64,000 bases of DNA. It comes from UBA1181 sp963654355 (lineage in GTDB: Bacteria > Bacteroidota > Bacteroidia > Bacteroidales > Paludibacteraceae). Below the pieces are notes generated by a model. It did no database searches. It was given only the letters and a program-made list of their open reading frames with translations, and was not told the origin of the DNA. This document shows positions 35,445 to 45,957 of the stretch, one piece after another (position 1 is the first letter of the stretch; every line of letters begins with the position of its first letter). The position numbers and the translations under genes are program-made. The stretch lies in the NCBI GenBank assembly GCA_963654355.1, contig CAVKBM010000004.1, positions 1 to 64,000 on the forward strand, read 5' to 3'.

Positions 35445-36824
35445 CTAATCTAATTCGAACCTCCTTTCTAATGTTTTTTTGATTTGTGGAACTAATAAAT
35501 CTAAATCACCCGCGCCCACCATCATCAACACATCATAATCAGCCGTCGACGCCGAGGACACCAGCTCTTCCTTGCTCATCAATTTCTTATTCGCTGTCTG
35601 CACCTTATCCAACAGCCACTGCGACGTGATGCCTGGAATAGGTTGCTCGCGTGCAGGATAGATGTCTAACAAAATCAATTCATCTACACAGGAAAGGACG
35701 GAAGCAAACTCGTCTGCCAAATCACGCGTGCGTGTGTAGAGATGAGGTTGAAAGACAACCGTGAGCTTTCTGTTCGGATAGAGTCGACGGATGCCATCAA
35801 TGCTCGACTTAATCTCTTGTGGATGGTGTGCATAATCGTCTAAAAAGACTATCTTATCTGTTTTGATGTGAAAATCAAATCGGCGTTGCACCCCACGATA
35901 GGAGGCGATACCTTTTCTGAGTTCATCTTCCTTCACACCGTTGAGCCATGCAATAGCCATTGCAGCCACTGCATTTTCAATGTTCACATAAACAGGAACA
36001 CCTAATTGAATATTTTTAATTGTCTCTCTTAAAGCCACAAAATCAAAAACGATTTCACCGTTTCCTATACGGATATTGTCGGCATGGAAATTTCCCTCCT
36101 CAATCGAATAGGTATAGAGGGAAACACCATTTTGCAACTGTGGACGAATAGGAAGATCTTTCTTCATCAACAAAGCGCCACCTGGACGAATCAACGAAGA
36201 GAACTGTTCAAACCCATGACGATAAGCCTCAACTGTGCCGTAAACATCCAAATGGTCAGCATCCACAGCCGTGATGACTGCCATATAGGGAGACAAAGTC
36301 AAGAACGAGTAATCGTATTCGTCTGCCTCAATCACTACCAAATCGCTCTTATCTGAAATCAACAAATTCTTTTCGTAATTCTTTGATATTCCACCTAAGA
36401 AAGCACTGCAATCTATGGAAGAGTTATGCAAGAGATGCGCTAACATAGTCGAAGTAGTAGTCTTTCCATGTGTTCCAGAGACACACAGACCTCGTTCCGA
36501 ACGAGTAACCTCACCCAACTGCACCGAACGCTTCCGCACGTCAAAACCATTTTTCAAAAACCATTCCATCTCACTCATCGTCAGAGGTACGGCAGGAGTA
36601 TAGACCACCTGAGTGTGCAAGGCATCTCTGAAATCCCCAGGAATTTGCCGCACATCATCAACATAATGCACAGGAATACCTTCTGCCTCCAACGCTTTTG
36701 TTAGTTCCGATGGAGTGCGGTCGTAACCAGCCACCTTGTACCCTTTTGCATTGAAATAACGTGCCAAGGCACTCATTCCAATGCCGCCAATGCCTAAGAA
36801 GAATATGTTTTTCTTACTGTTCAT
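35445..36824 (-). CDS. murC: UDP-N-acetylmuramate-L-alanine ligase
   Basis: A 459-residue Mur ligase that adds the first residue (L-Ala) of the peptide stem. It has the Rossmann start FLGIGGIGMSALA, the ATP loop SGTHGKTTTSTML, EADEYDYSFL and the C-terminal VFQPHLYTRT motif that marks MurC. All three Mur domains are present. It lies between murG and ftsQ. Confidence 0.96.
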   Translation of the reverse strand: MNSKKNIFFLGIGGIGMSALARYFNAKGYKVAGYDRTPSELTKALEAEGIPVHYVDDVRQIPGDFRDALHTQVVYTPAVPLTMSEMEWFLKNGFDVRKRSVQLGEVTRSERGLCVSGTHGKTTTSTMLAHLLHNSSIDCSAFLGGISKNYEKNLLISDKSDLVVIEADEYDYSFLTLSPYMAVITAVDADHLDVYGTVEAYRHGFEQFSSLIRPGGALLMKKDLPIRPQLQNGVSLYTYSIEEGNFHADNIRIGNGEIVFDFVALRETIKNIQLGVPVYVNIENAVAAMAIAWLNGVKEDELRKGIASYRGVQRRFDFHIKTDKIVFLDDYAHHPQEIKSSIDGIRRLYPNRKLTVVFQPHLYTRTRDLADEFASVLSCVDELILLDIYPAREQPIPGITSQWLLDKVQTANKKLMSKEELVSSASTADYDVLMMVGAGDLDLLVPQIKKTLERRFELD

Positions 36825-36842
36825 CTCGCTTATGAATTCATC

Positions 36843-37946
36843 CTATTTCGTTACCAATTTCAACACCTCGTCTGCTATGCGGTCTGCAGAATCCAACTGC
36901 GCCAGGTTCTTCGCTTCTTTTCCTATAGATTGAAGTTTTTCTCCGTCTTGAATCAACGACAAAGCTTCGTCCACTAAATGTTCAACAGCATTGGAATCTG
37001 GTATCATCACGGCCGCTCCAACATTTGCCAAAGCCTGCGCATTTTTCGTCTGATGATCTTCTGCGACATTAGGAGATGGAACCAAAATAGACGGTTTTCC
37101 TAATAAACAGAGTTCTGAAATTGAACTCGCACCAGCACGCGAAATAACAAGATCAGCTACGGAATAAGCATAATCCATACGTTTCACAAAATCGGTGACT
37201 ACTATATTGGGGAGTTTCTTTCCTTCAATCTGTTTTTTTATATTCTCAAAATAGTATTTTCCTGTCTGCCAAATCACTTGGACACCACTATCGTTGAGTT
37301 TCTCTAAACCTGCCAAGATACTTTGGTTGATAGTCCTAGCGCCCAAACTACCGCCAACAATCAAGAGCGTCTTCTTATCTGATGAAAAATTGAAAGAACG
37401 GAAAGCGTCATCAGATTTAGCAGGCACTTCTAAGAAATCCTGGCGAACTGGGTTACCGGTCAACAAGATAGACTCGGCAGGAAAGAAACGGTCCATGTGT
37501 TCGTAGGCGACACAAATCCGCTTTGCTTTCTTAGCCAACAGCTTATTTGTCACCCCAGCATAAGAGTTTTGTTCCTGCAAGAGTGTCGGAATACCCAACT
37601 TATTCGCAGCATAGAGTGTCGGTCCACTTGCATAGCCCCCCACACCAATGACAACATCAGGGGCAAAGTTTTTCACAATTTTCTTCGCCATCTTAATGCT
37701 ACGAAACAACTTTCGCAACACCTCTATGTTTTTAAAGAGGTTTTTACGATTAAAACCCGCTACGGGAAGTCCCTTGATGTCATACCCTGCTGAAGGAACT
37801 TTCTCCATCTCCATTCTACCCTCCGCACCTACAAAAAGGAACTGGGCATCTGGACATTTTTTCTTCAAAGCATTAGCAATCGAAATGGCTGGAAATATAT
37901 GTCCTCCCGTGCCACCGCCACTGACTATAAATTTCAAATTTGCCAT
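36843..37946 (-). CDS. murG: UDP-GlcNAc transferase making lipid II
   Basis: A 367-residue GT28 glycosyltransferase that adds GlcNAc to lipid I at the inner face of the membrane. Motifs: GGTGGHIFPA near 10-19, GVGGYASGP, LQEQNSYAGVTNK, GGSLGAR and SRAGASSISEL for UDP-GlcNAc. The 7-base gap to ftsW shows tight linkage. Confidence 0.97.
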   Translation of the reverse strand: MANLKFIVSGGGTGGHIFPAISIANALKKKCPDAQFLFVGAEGRMEMEKVPSAGYDIKGLPVAGFNRKNLFKNIEVLRKLFRSIKMAKKIVKNFAPDVVIGVGGYASGPTLYAANKLGIPTLLQEQNSYAGVTNKLLAKKAKRICVAYEHMDRFFPAESILLTGNPVRQDFLEVPAKSDDAFRSFNFSSDKKTLLIVGGSLGARTINQSILAGLEKLNDSGVQVIWQTGKYYFENIKKQIEGKKLPNIVVTDFVKRMDYAYSVADLVISRAGASSISELCLLGKPSILVPSPNVAEDHQTKNAQALANVGAAVMIPDSNAVEHLVDEALSLIQDGEKLQSIGKEAKNLAQLDSADRIADEVLKLVTK

Positions 37947-37953
37947 ACTCGTT

Positions 37954-39231
37954 TTATTCTTTTGTTATTTCTTCTTTTTCTTTTTTTCGAACTGCTGTTG
38001 TAGCGCTTCGTTTTTCCTTTTCCCCATTCTCCATTGATTCACGGCTTATCATCAAGATGATGCCAAAATAGACACTCGTAATTAAAATAGATGTTCCTCC
38101 TCTGCTGAAGAGAGGCAACGGCTGACCAGAAACAGGGAACAACCCCACAGCAATGTAGACATTAACCAACACTTGTATCAACAGTGAAAACGCTAAACCT
38201 AACGCTGTGAGCGACTGAAACACAGACCTGCATTGTTCTCTCACCATCACACCTACTCGATAGAGGAAGGCCAAATAGAGAATGAGAACCAAAAAAGCGA
38301 GTACTCCCCACTCCTCAACAATAATGGAATAGACAAAATCAGCGTACGCCAATGGAAGAACGTCTCGTTGAATACTATTTCCAATACCTAAACCGAACCA
38401 TTTCCCGTTTGCCACCGCTATCTTAGCATAATCTTCCTGACGAGTCTTGTCTTCTATTTTGTAATGTTCGTCATGCGGACGACTATCATCAAAGAAATGG
38501 ACAATACGATTACGCCACGTTGTAATTCGATGAAGCTTTGACGTAACGACAGACTCCGTCTTCGCCAAAGCAGGATCAGACTCATCGCTTGTTGCGCCTA
38601 ATATCATAATGCCCGCCAGTGCTAACCCAGCAAGTACCACTGCAATACCAGAAATCTTCACTAACAACTTCACCGACACTCTTCCCAAAACCAGCATCAC
38701 GAAACAAATCATAAGAAAGAGGAGACACATTGAGAGGTTCTCGCGAAAAATCAAGGCTACTGGAATGACAACGATCATAAAATAACGCCAAATACCGCTA
38801 TCGGGTGTGTTTGTCCCTTTCTCGCCTGTGTTCTTGCTCAACGCATTCGCCAACATCAAGATAGTAGTTACTTTCGCCACCTCTGATGGTTGGAATCGGA
38901 GTCCTCCAAACGAAATCCAACGTGTTGCTCCATTGGTTGACTGTCCGATGACAAAGGTCAAAGCCAACAACAGCAAACCGAATAAGTACATAAGCAACGT
39001 GCAACGGTCAACCCACTTGAACGGTATTCTATGAATCACCCACGCTATCGCAAACCCCATCAAAAGAAAGCCGAAATGTTGCCAAACAGGGTCATAGAAC
39101 GAGGAAGTGGATCGGTGAGCCAACGAACTTGATGCACTATACATCACCAAAGTAGACAAGATAATCATCAAGGCGAAGATGACCCAGATGATCTTATCTC
39201 CTTTAAAGTATGTATCGAAAAACTTGCGCAT
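37954..39231 (-). CDS. ftsW: Lipid II polymerase FtsW (SEDS family)
   Basis: A 425-residue SEDS membrane protein with about ten helices. It polymerises septal glycan with FtsI. The signature GIGNSIQRDVLPLAYADFVYSIIVEEWG includes the Asp and Glu loop typical of the family, and PLPLFSRGGTS sits near the C-terminus. The charged tail (KEKRSATTAVRKKEKEE) is cytoplasmic. Confidence 0.95.
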   Translation of the reverse strand: MRKFFDTYFKGDKIIWVIFALMIILSTLVMYSASSSLAHRSTSSFYDPVWQHFGFLLMGFAIAWVIHRIPFKWVDRCTLLMYLFGLLLLALTFVIGQSTNGATRWISFGGLRFQPSEVAKVTTILMLANALSKNTGEKGTNTPDSGIWRYFMIVVIPVALIFRENLSMCLLFLMICFVMLVLGRVSVKLLVKISGIAVVLAGLALAGIMILGATSDESDPALAKTESVVTSKLHRITTWRNRIVHFFDDSRPHDEHYKIEDKTRQEDYAKIAVANGKWFGLGIGNSIQRDVLPLAYADFVYSIIVEEWGVLAFLVLILYLAFLYRVGVMVREQCRSVFQSLTALGLAFSLLIQVLVNVYIAVGLFPVSGQPLPLFSRGGTSILITSVYFGIILMISRESMENGEKEKRSATTAVRKKEKEEITKE

Positions 39232-39276
39232 CTATTCCTTTAATTGACTTCGTTTATCTATCTACAATCGTTTTTT

Positions 39277-40611
39277 TTACAATTGCTTTACATATTGTTT
39301 GAACTGATGTCCACGATCTTCATAACTCTTGAACAAGTCGAAACTTGCACAGCATGGCGAAAGCAACACGGTGTCGCCTTTCTTTGCCAGATCGTAGCAC
39401 TTTTTAACAGCTTCTTCCATTGAACGAGCATCAACGACAACAGGCACTTTCCCATCAAAGAAATTATGAAGTTTCGTGTTGTCAACACCTAAGCAGACGA
39501 TGGCTTTCACCTTTTCCTTCACCAAACCCTCAATTTCTGTGTAGTCGTTTCCTTTATCCTTTCCTCCCAAAATCAACACCACATCTGTCGTCTGACACTG
39601 CAAAGCATACCAACAAGAGTTGACATTAGTTGCCTTAGAATCATTCACATAACGGACGCCCCCCACAACGGCTACGTCTTCCAACCTATGCTCTGCTCCC
39701 TCAAATGATTTTAATGAAGCACGCAATTTCTCGTCCGACACATTGTACAAGCAAGCTGTGATGCTCGCCGCCATTGAATTGTAGAGATTGTGTGTTCCCT
39801 TGATTGGGAGAGATGACACAGGAAACTCAAATGTACGTTCGTTGGCGTTGATCTTCATCAACTCATTCTCTATGTAGGCGGCAATTCCCCCTGCCTTGTT
39901 TAAAGCGAAAGGCATACGTTTCGCATCAATATGACGTGTCTTCAACTCTTTTTGAATGACAGGATCGTCATTCCAATAGATAAAGTAGTCGGATGCCGTC
40001 ATGTTCTGAACCACACGGAACTTTGAGTTAATGTAGTTCTGAAACTTATATTCGTATCTATCTAAATGGTCTGGCGTTATGTTGAGCAATACAGCAACAT
40101 CTGCCTTGAACTCGTACATTCCGTCTAATTGGAAACTGCTCAACTCAATTACATAGTAGTCTTTATTGTCCAATGCCACCTGACGAGCCAAACTGAATCC
40201 TATATTTCCAGCTAATCCCACGTTCAATCCTGCTTCTTTGAGTAGGTGATAGATTAACATCGTAGTCGTAGTCTTACCATTGCTACCCGTTATACATATC
40301 ATTTTAGCATTAGAACAGCGTCCGGCAAATTCAATCTCAGAAATTACGGGGATAGACTTGGCACGCAAAGCAACCACCATAGGGGCGTTATCTGGCACAC
40401 CTGGACTCTTCACCACCTCGTCGGCAGCAAGAATCTTCTCTTCCGTATGGCTTCCCTCTTCCCAGGCTATGCCATACTCGTCTAACTCCTTTTTGTATTG
40501 GTCTTTAATGGACGATTTGTCTGAGACAAACACCTCCATGCCTTTTTTCTGAGCCAAAATAGCGGCACCCACGCCACTCTCTCCAGCACCTAATACAACT
40601 AATTTCTTCAT
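39277..40611 (-). CDS. murD: UDP-MurNAc-L-Ala-D-Glu ligase
   Basis: A 444-residue Mur ligase that adds D-Glu. It shows VLGAGESGVGAA at the start, ITGSNGKTTTT as the ATP loop, the family block ELSSFQLDG and NITPDHLDRY, and LSPCCASFDLF near the end, which is diagnostic of MurD. Confidence 0.96.
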   Translation of the reverse strand: MKKLVVLGAGESGVGAAILAQKKGMEVFVSDKSSIKDQYKKELDEYGIAWEEGSHTEEKILAADEVVKSPGVPDNAPMVVALRAKSIPVISEIEFAGRCSNAKMICITGSNGKTTTTMLIYHLLKEAGLNVGLAGNIGFSLARQVALDNKDYYVIELSSFQLDGMYEFKADVAVLLNITPDHLDRYEYKFQNYINSKFRVVQNMTASDYFIYWNDDPVIQKELKTRHIDAKRMPFALNKAGGIAAYIENELMKINANERTFEFPVSSLPIKGTHNLYNSMAASITACLYNVSDEKLRASLKSFEGAEHRLEDVAVVGGVRYVNDSKATNVNSCWYALQCQTTDVVLILGGKDKGNDYTEIEGLVKEKVKAIVCLGVDNTKLHNFFDGKVPVVVDARSMEEAVKKCYDLAKKGDTVLLSPCCASFDLFKSYEDRGHQFKQYVKQL

Positions 40612-40637
40612 ATTACTTTCCGTTTATCGTTCTTTCT

Positions 40638-41849
40638 TTATCTAATCTTGAGGGTTACGATTGTCAGCATAGCCAACAACATACCTATAATCCAAAATCT
40701 CGCTACAATCTTCGACTCTGGAATGTTCTTCTTCTGATAGTGATGGTGCAACGGAGCCATCAAAAAGACACGTTTTCCTGTCCCCAACTTCTTCTTCGTA
40801 TATCTGAAATACGAAGTCTGTATGATGACGGACAAACTCTCAACAAAAAAAATGCCACATAAAATAGGAAGTAGCAACTCCTTGCGGATTATAATCGCGC
40901 TGACGGCTATCACACCACCAATCATCAAACTTCCCGTATCGCCCATAAACACCTGCGCAGGATAGGCATTGTACCATAAGAACCCTATCAATGCACCGAC
41001 AAAGGCACAGATGAAAATCACCAATTCCTCCGAGTTAGGTATGTACATTATATTGAGGTAACTGGCAAACTCTACATGTCCTGAAAGATATGCCAGAATA
41101 CCTAATGTAACACCTATGATAGCAGAGACACCCGTTGAAAGGCCATCCAAGCCATCTGTCAAATTAGCTCCATTGGATACCGCCGTAACAACGAAAATGA
41201 CCACAAACATAAAGAAGACCCACCCTAACATCTGCGCATGAACTCCCGCCCAACCGAAGATGTAGGAATAGTCAAAATTATGATCTTTCACAAACGGGAT
41301 GGTCGTCTTCGTGGATTTCTCCATCGGCGCATATTCTACCACCTCCGTGTTGTGATGAACAGTTGTCGTATTTTCACGAAGCACAACATCGTCGCTCATA
41401 TACAATGTCAAGGCAACAATCGCACCGATACCTACCTGGCCGATGATCTTGTACTTGCCCTTCATCCCCTCTTTGTCTTTCTTGAAAACTTTTATATAAT
41501 CGTCCCAAAAGCCCATCGCACCTAACCAAAGCGTAGTAATGAGCATCAAGATGATATAGATATTGTCCAATTTAGCAAACAGAAGAACTGGCACCACAAT
41601 GGCAATGATGATGATGATTCCCCCCATCGTCGGCGTACCTTTCTTTGCCATCTGTCCCGCCAAATCCAAGTCGCGGATAGTTTCCCCGATTTGCTTCTTT
41701 TGCATGACCTGAATGATTCGTTTTCCGATAACTGTGGCTACCAACAATGCAAAGATAAATGCCATAGCGCCTCGGAATGACACATACTTGAATACTCCAG
41801 CTCCAGGCAGTCCTAACTGATATAGATAATTGAACAAATAATAAAACAT
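40638..41849 (-). CDS. mraY: Phospho-MurNAc-pentapeptide transferase
   Basis: A 403-residue integral enzyme that makes lipid I. Ten helices are expected. Motifs: KGTPTMGGIII, the DD pair in FWDDYIKVFKK, NLTDGLDGLSTG, NAYPAQVFMGDTGS and MAPLHHHYQ. An extra-long loop of about 60 residues (near 155-200, with HHNTEVVEYAP) is typical of Bacteroidetes MraY. Confidence 0.96.
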   Translation of the reverse strand: MFYYLFNYLYQLGLPGAGVFKYVSFRGAMAFIFALLVATVIGKRIIQVMQKKQIGETIRDLDLAGQMAKKGTPTMGGIIIIIAIVVPVLLFAKLDNIYIILMLITTLWLGAMGFWDDYIKVFKKDKEGMKGKYKIIGQVGIGAIVALTLYMSDDVVLRENTTTVHHNTEVVEYAPMEKSTKTTIPFVKDHNFDYSYIFGWAGVHAQMLGWVFFMFVVIFVVTAVSNGANLTDGLDGLSTGVSAIIGVTLGILAYLSGHVEFASYLNIMYIPNSEELVIFICAFVGALIGFLWYNAYPAQVFMGDTGSLMIGGVIAVSAIIIRKELLLPILCGIFFVESLSVIIQTSYFRYTKKKLGTGKRVFLMAPLHHHYQKKNIPESKIVARFWIIGMLLAMLTIVTLKIR

Positions 41850-41892
41850 GCTACTTTCGTTTTAAATTGCTTCTTAATCTTCTTTTTATGTT

Positions 41893-43344
41893 CTATCTCA
41901 TCACCTCTTTCACAACCTCATGGTCATCAAAATGATGCTTCACTCCTTTTATCTCTTGATAGTCTTCATGGCCCTTTCCTGCGATCAAAACAACATCTCC
42001 GGGTTGGGCTATCAAAGCAGCCGTCTTAATGGCTTCGTGTCGGTCGGCTATCGTTATCACTTTTGAGGTCTCGTCAGAATTTAAACCAGACAACATATCG
42101 TTGATGATGTCTTGAGGCTCTTCGAATCGTGGATTGTCTGAGGTGATAATGACGGTGTCGCTACCCACAACAGCTTCGTGCGCCATCATCGGACGTTTAC
42201 CTTTGTCTCTATTTCCGCCACAACCCACCACAGTAACCAGCTTGCCATTGCCACAACGCACCTCGTTGATCGTCTCTATCACATTCGTCAAAGCATCTGG
42301 TGTATGAGCATAGTCGACTATAAACTTCACTCCCGAAGGCGATGAGATTGGCTCAAACCGTCCACATACAGGACGAAGCGCACTTAGATTCACTAACACC
42401 TCATCTTCACTGAAGCCCATTGAGACAGCGGCTCCGAAGACTGCCGTAAGATTAGACGCATTGAAACGCCCGATAAAATGCAAAAACACCTCATGTCCAT
42501 TCATATTCAACTGCAACCCATCAAAAGTATCTTCCAACAAGGTCGTCTTGAAGTCGGCCAACGTGGTGAGCGAATAACCCAACTTTCTTGCTTTTGTGTT
42601 TTGCAACATCACCATTCCATTCTTATCATCGAGATTGGTAAGCGCAAAAGCCTCGTCCGACAAACCATCAAAGAATTTCTTCTTGGCTGCTAAATAGTTA
42701 GCGAGTGTTTTATGATAATCTAAGTGGTCACGTGTAAGGTTGGTGAAAATTCCACCCTCGAAGACTAAACCTTCAATACGGTTCTGATCAGAGGCATGCG
42801 AACTAACCTCCATAAAAGCGAATGCGCAACCTGCCTCCACCATTTCACTCAACAGATGATTGATGGTCAATGCATCTTCCGTGGTGTGTGCCGTTGGAAC
42901 GGCTCTATCTATCACATAATTGCAGACTGTTGAGAGCAAACCACAGTTGTACCCCATACGAGTAAAGAGTTTATAGAGCAACGTCGCGATCGTCGTCTTT
43001 CCATTCGTTCCCGTCACGCCCACCAAGCGCAAAGACGAAGATGGATAGTCATACCACGCAGAGGCTATCCTACCCAAAGCTTTACTGGCATCTGCCACCT
43101 GAACATAGGTTACATCCGACTTTAAACCATCTGGCAGAGTCTCGCAGACAACAACTTTCGCACCCTTTTCTATTGCCGAAGGGATAAAGGAATGTCCATC
43201 TACCTGCGTGCCTCGGGTAGCCACGAAAAGCGTACCGTCCGACACCTTGCGAGAGTCGAACTGCACGTCAGAAAGTTCCACTTCCGAACTTCCAACTATC
43301 TTGAGGACAGACACATCTGCCAATATATTTTCTAATTTCTTCAT
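41893..43344 (-). CDS. murE: UDP-MurNAc-tripeptide synthetase
   Basis: A 483-residue Mur ligase that adds the third residue. Motifs: FDSRKVSDGTLFVA, VTGTNGKTTIATLL, EVSSHASDQNR, NLTRDHLDYH, and DNPRFEEPQDIIND. The DNPR motif is the usual mark of meso-diaminopimelate specificity, so a DAP-type cell wall is likely. It lies 3 bases after the FtsI stop. Confidence 0.95.
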   Translation of the reverse strand: MKKLENILADVSVLKIVGSSEVELSDVQFDSRKVSDGTLFVATRGTQVDGHSFIPSAIEKGAKVVVCETLPDGLKSDVTYVQVADASKALGRIASAWYDYPSSSLRLVGVTGTNGKTTIATLLYKLFTRMGYNCGLLSTVCNYVIDRAVPTAHTTEDALTINHLLSEMVEAGCAFAFMEVSSHASDQNRIEGLVFEGGIFTNLTRDHLDYHKTLANYLAAKKKFFDGLSDEAFALTNLDDKNGMVMLQNTKARKLGYSLTTLADFKTTLLEDTFDGLQLNMNGHEVFLHFIGRFNASNLTAVFGAAVSMGFSEDEVLVNLSALRPVCGRFEPISSPSGVKFIVDYAHTPDALTNVIETINEVRCGNGKLVTVVGCGGNRDKGKRPMMAHEAVVGSDTVIITSDNPRFEEPQDIINDMLSGLNSDETSKVITIADRHEAIKTAALIAQPGDVVLIAGKGHEDYQEIKGVKHHFDDHEVVKEVMR

Positions 43345-43347
43345 CGT

Positions 43348-45489
43348 CTACTTTAATTTTAATTCAACAACCATACCATCTGTTACGGCTCTATCACTCT
43401 CTATTGATTGCGAGTAAACTGTTCCGTAACCATTCAAACGAACCTCCAAACCACTATTTTCCATTAAGAAAACAGCGTCCTTCGCGCCCATGCCTATCAC
43501 ATTTGGGACACGCCGCATCCGTTCACTCGGGACATAAAGGTTGGTCAACGTTATTTTTTTATCGTCCAAGGCTTTTGTCCAACACCATCGCTTCTTCGTT
43601 TGCCCTACAGTCTTTATCTCCCCATCCAACTGATAGTCCAACCCTAATCCTGAAAGAGCCTTTACCATCGCATCGTAGTTGCCCTCTTTTGTAATCGGAT
43701 AGAACCGAGTCTCCTCTCCGCTCTTTGTGTAGTTGTCTACACTTGTCCTCGTCAGCGGACTGATAGCATATACCTGCTCGGCCACGTTTCGGAACACTTC
43801 TCCCGAAATCGCTCCCGCACTCGGATAGACTGGAGCTTGAGGATACCAAACGACAACCACCATAGAATACTTCGGTGCATCAGCAGGGAAAAAACCGCAA
43901 AAAGTCAACTGATGACTTCTTCTGCCATTAAAGTTCTGCACCGCAGTTCCCGTTTTTCCCGCCACCTTGAAGTAAGGTGTCCTTACCGTACCCGCAGTTC
44001 CATGTTCAACAACGTCAATCATCATCTGCCGAACTTTATCCAAAGTCTTCTGAGAACACAAATGCTTGTTGATCACCCTGTCTTTCCCTTCAAAACTTTT
44101 CACCAACTGACCGTTATGATAAAGACCTTTCACCAAATAGGGTTGAATCATAACACCGTCATTCGCCAATCCATTGTAGAATGCCAAAAGATTGATCGGA
44201 GGCAATTGCAACTCATACCCATGTGAAATCCACGGCAACGAGAGTTTAGACCATGTCGGGTCATCTGTGTTCTTGATTCTTGGATTGGCAGCACCGTTCA
44301 ACTCAATGTTCAAAGGTGTGTTCAACCCCATCTTATAGAGAGCTTCGATATATTTCTCTGGCTCCTTGCCAAATTTTTCCTCTATAATCTTGGCAATCAC
44401 AATATTTGAAGAAATCTGAATGCCTCGATTGAGAGAGATTTTTCCAGAACCGCCCTTGTTCGCATTCCAATCTTTCATGTTTTTGCCATAGATATGCCAC
44501 ACACCATTCTCTGTATCAACAATTTTTGAGGTGTCGATGCCATTCTCTAAAGCGACAATCGCCGATGCAATCTTGAAAGTCGAGCCTGGCTCTGTCTTCG
44601 AATTGACCGCGAAATTCTCATCCTCTACATAGTCTCCATTCTCCGTACGGTGTAGATTGCTCATCGCCTTAATCTGCCCCGTTTTCACCTCCATAATCAC
44701 TGCGCACCCTTTTACAGCCTGTACCCGATTCAACGTGTTGCGAAGTGCGTTATCCGTGATGTCCATAATGTTGACATCCAAAGTCGTCATCACGTCCAAA
44801 CCATCAACAGGGTCAACAATCGTCAACTGCTTCGGATGAGAACCCACATACACCGTCTGAGAACGACCAGGAGCTCCACTCAGAATAGAGTCATAATACT
44901 GTTCAATTCCGCACTTTCCACCTTTATCCGCCTCAGCATAGAGCGAACCCACGGTACGCATTGACAACGGATAGAACGGATTGTTTCGCTTCACCTGCTC
45001 GTATGGAGTCAATCCACTCGTGTTCATGCCCAGGTTGTAGAGAGGGAAAGTCTTCACTCTATTCAACTCCACATACGTCAGTTTACGTGCATTCACACGG
45101 AAATAGCGAGACCCTTTGTTGTAGCCACTTCGCAGATGCGCCCTCATGTCGGCAGGTGTCACATCGTAGACTGTGGCAAGAGAATCACACAAAGGAGGAA
45201 GCAACGAATCAAACAACGCCCTTGTCAACCCATCCGCCTTAAAATCCATATAAAGCACATAGGTCGGGACCGTCGCTGCCAACAACTTCCCATCGCACGC
45301 CAAGATATTTCCCCTTTCTGGGGCAACGTCTACAATCTTGATTTCGCGTTTGCCTAAGCCACGCCAGAAATCACCTTCCTTACCAGACATTGTATAAATG
45401 ATTTTTCCAAGCACGGCAAGCGAACTCACCAGCACGACCAAATAGAGGACTGCTGCACGATTAATCGTTTCTTGCTTGACATTTGCCAC
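43348..45489 (-). CDS. ftsI: Division transpeptidase FtsI / PBP3-type with PASTA domain
   Basis: A 713-residue class B PBP. One N-terminal membrane segment (about 12-32) is followed by a dimerisation domain and the transpeptidase domain, with active Ser in EPGSTFKIA, the SSN motif in QISSNIVIA and KTGTA. A PASTA domain closes it (about 650-713, VPNVIGMGAKDAVFLME). It makes septal cross-links with FtsW. PASTA-bearing PBPs in dcw loci are usual for Bacteroidetes. Confidence 0.94.
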   Translation of the reverse strand: MANVKQETINRAAVLYLVVLVSSLAVLGKIIYTMSGKEGDFWRGLGKREIKIVDVAPERGNILACDGKLLAATVPTYVLYMDFKADGLTRALFDSLLPPLCDSLATVYDVTPADMRAHLRSGYNKGSRYFRVNARKLTYVELNRVKTFPLYNLGMNTSGLTPYEQVKRNNPFYPLSMRTVGSLYAEADKGGKCGIEQYYDSILSGAPGRSQTVYVGSHPKQLTIVDPVDGLDVMTTLDVNIMDITDNALRNTLNRVQAVKGCAVIMEVKTGQIKAMSNLHRTENGDYVEDENFAVNSKTEPGSTFKIASAIVALENGIDTSKIVDTENGVWHIYGKNMKDWNANKGGSGKISLNRGIQISSNIVIAKIIEEKFGKEPEKYIEALYKMGLNTPLNIELNGAANPRIKNTDDPTWSKLSLPWISHGYELQLPPINLLAFYNGLANDGVMIQPYLVKGLYHNGQLVKSFEGKDRVINKHLCSQKTLDKVRQMMIDVVEHGTAGTVRTPYFKVAGKTGTAVQNFNGRRSHQLTFCGFFPADAPKYSMVVVVWYPQAPVYPSAGAISGEVFRNVAEQVYAISPLTRTSVDNYTKSGEETRFYPITKEGNYDAMVKALSGLGLDYQLDGEIKTVGQTKKRWCWTKALDDKKITLTNLYVPSERMRRVPNVIGMGAKDAVFLMENSGLEVRLNGYGTVYSQSIESDRAVTDGMVVELKLK

Positions 45490-45558
45490 AATTATCTGGT
45501 TTTAAACATTGTTTCCTATCAAATCAATATTTCAAGTCATTTTCAAAAACTCAAGAAC

Positions 45559-45924
45559 TCATTTCTCAAGCGCATACGGAGGAGTCGTCGACGGACGCAA
45601 AGTCTCATCTTGTTTCTCCACCAACTGCAATATATAGGTCTGCCGTTTGTGCTTCAACAGCTCCGACGAACGCGTCAAAGCATCAAACTTCACATCTATC
45701 AACTTTTTCTCTGCCCTTGAGATCTCTCCGACCTTTTCCTCACACGCATAACGTAAAGCGATATGGCAGAACAGGAACAAAACCACCAAAACAAACAACG
45801 AAGACAATCTCGTCACCGACTCCTTTCGGAAAATGTTCCCTGTAAAAACATCTTTCACAGACTCTCCTGCAAAGTCTGCGTAGTCTTTTACATGAAACCA
45901 CTTGTAGAACGACTCCTTGTTCAT
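45559..45924 (-). CDS. ftsL: FtsL-like division protein
   Basis: A 121-residue bitopic protein with a cytoplasmic start, one helix at about 39-60 (LSSLFVLVVLFLFCHIALRYAC) and a coiled coil behind it. Position between rsmH and ftsI and this layout match FtsL; primary sequence says little. It would link FtsI/FtsW to the rest of the divisome. Confidence 0.8.
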   Translation of the reverse strand: MNKESFYKWFHVKDYADFAGESVKDVFTGNIFRKESVTRLSSLFVLVVLFLFCHIALRYACEEKVGEISRAEKKLIDVKFDALTRSSELLKHKRQTYILQLVEKQDETLRPSTTPPYALEK

Positions 45925-45957
45925 TTTTTCTATCCCTTTTTATACTATGTATAAACT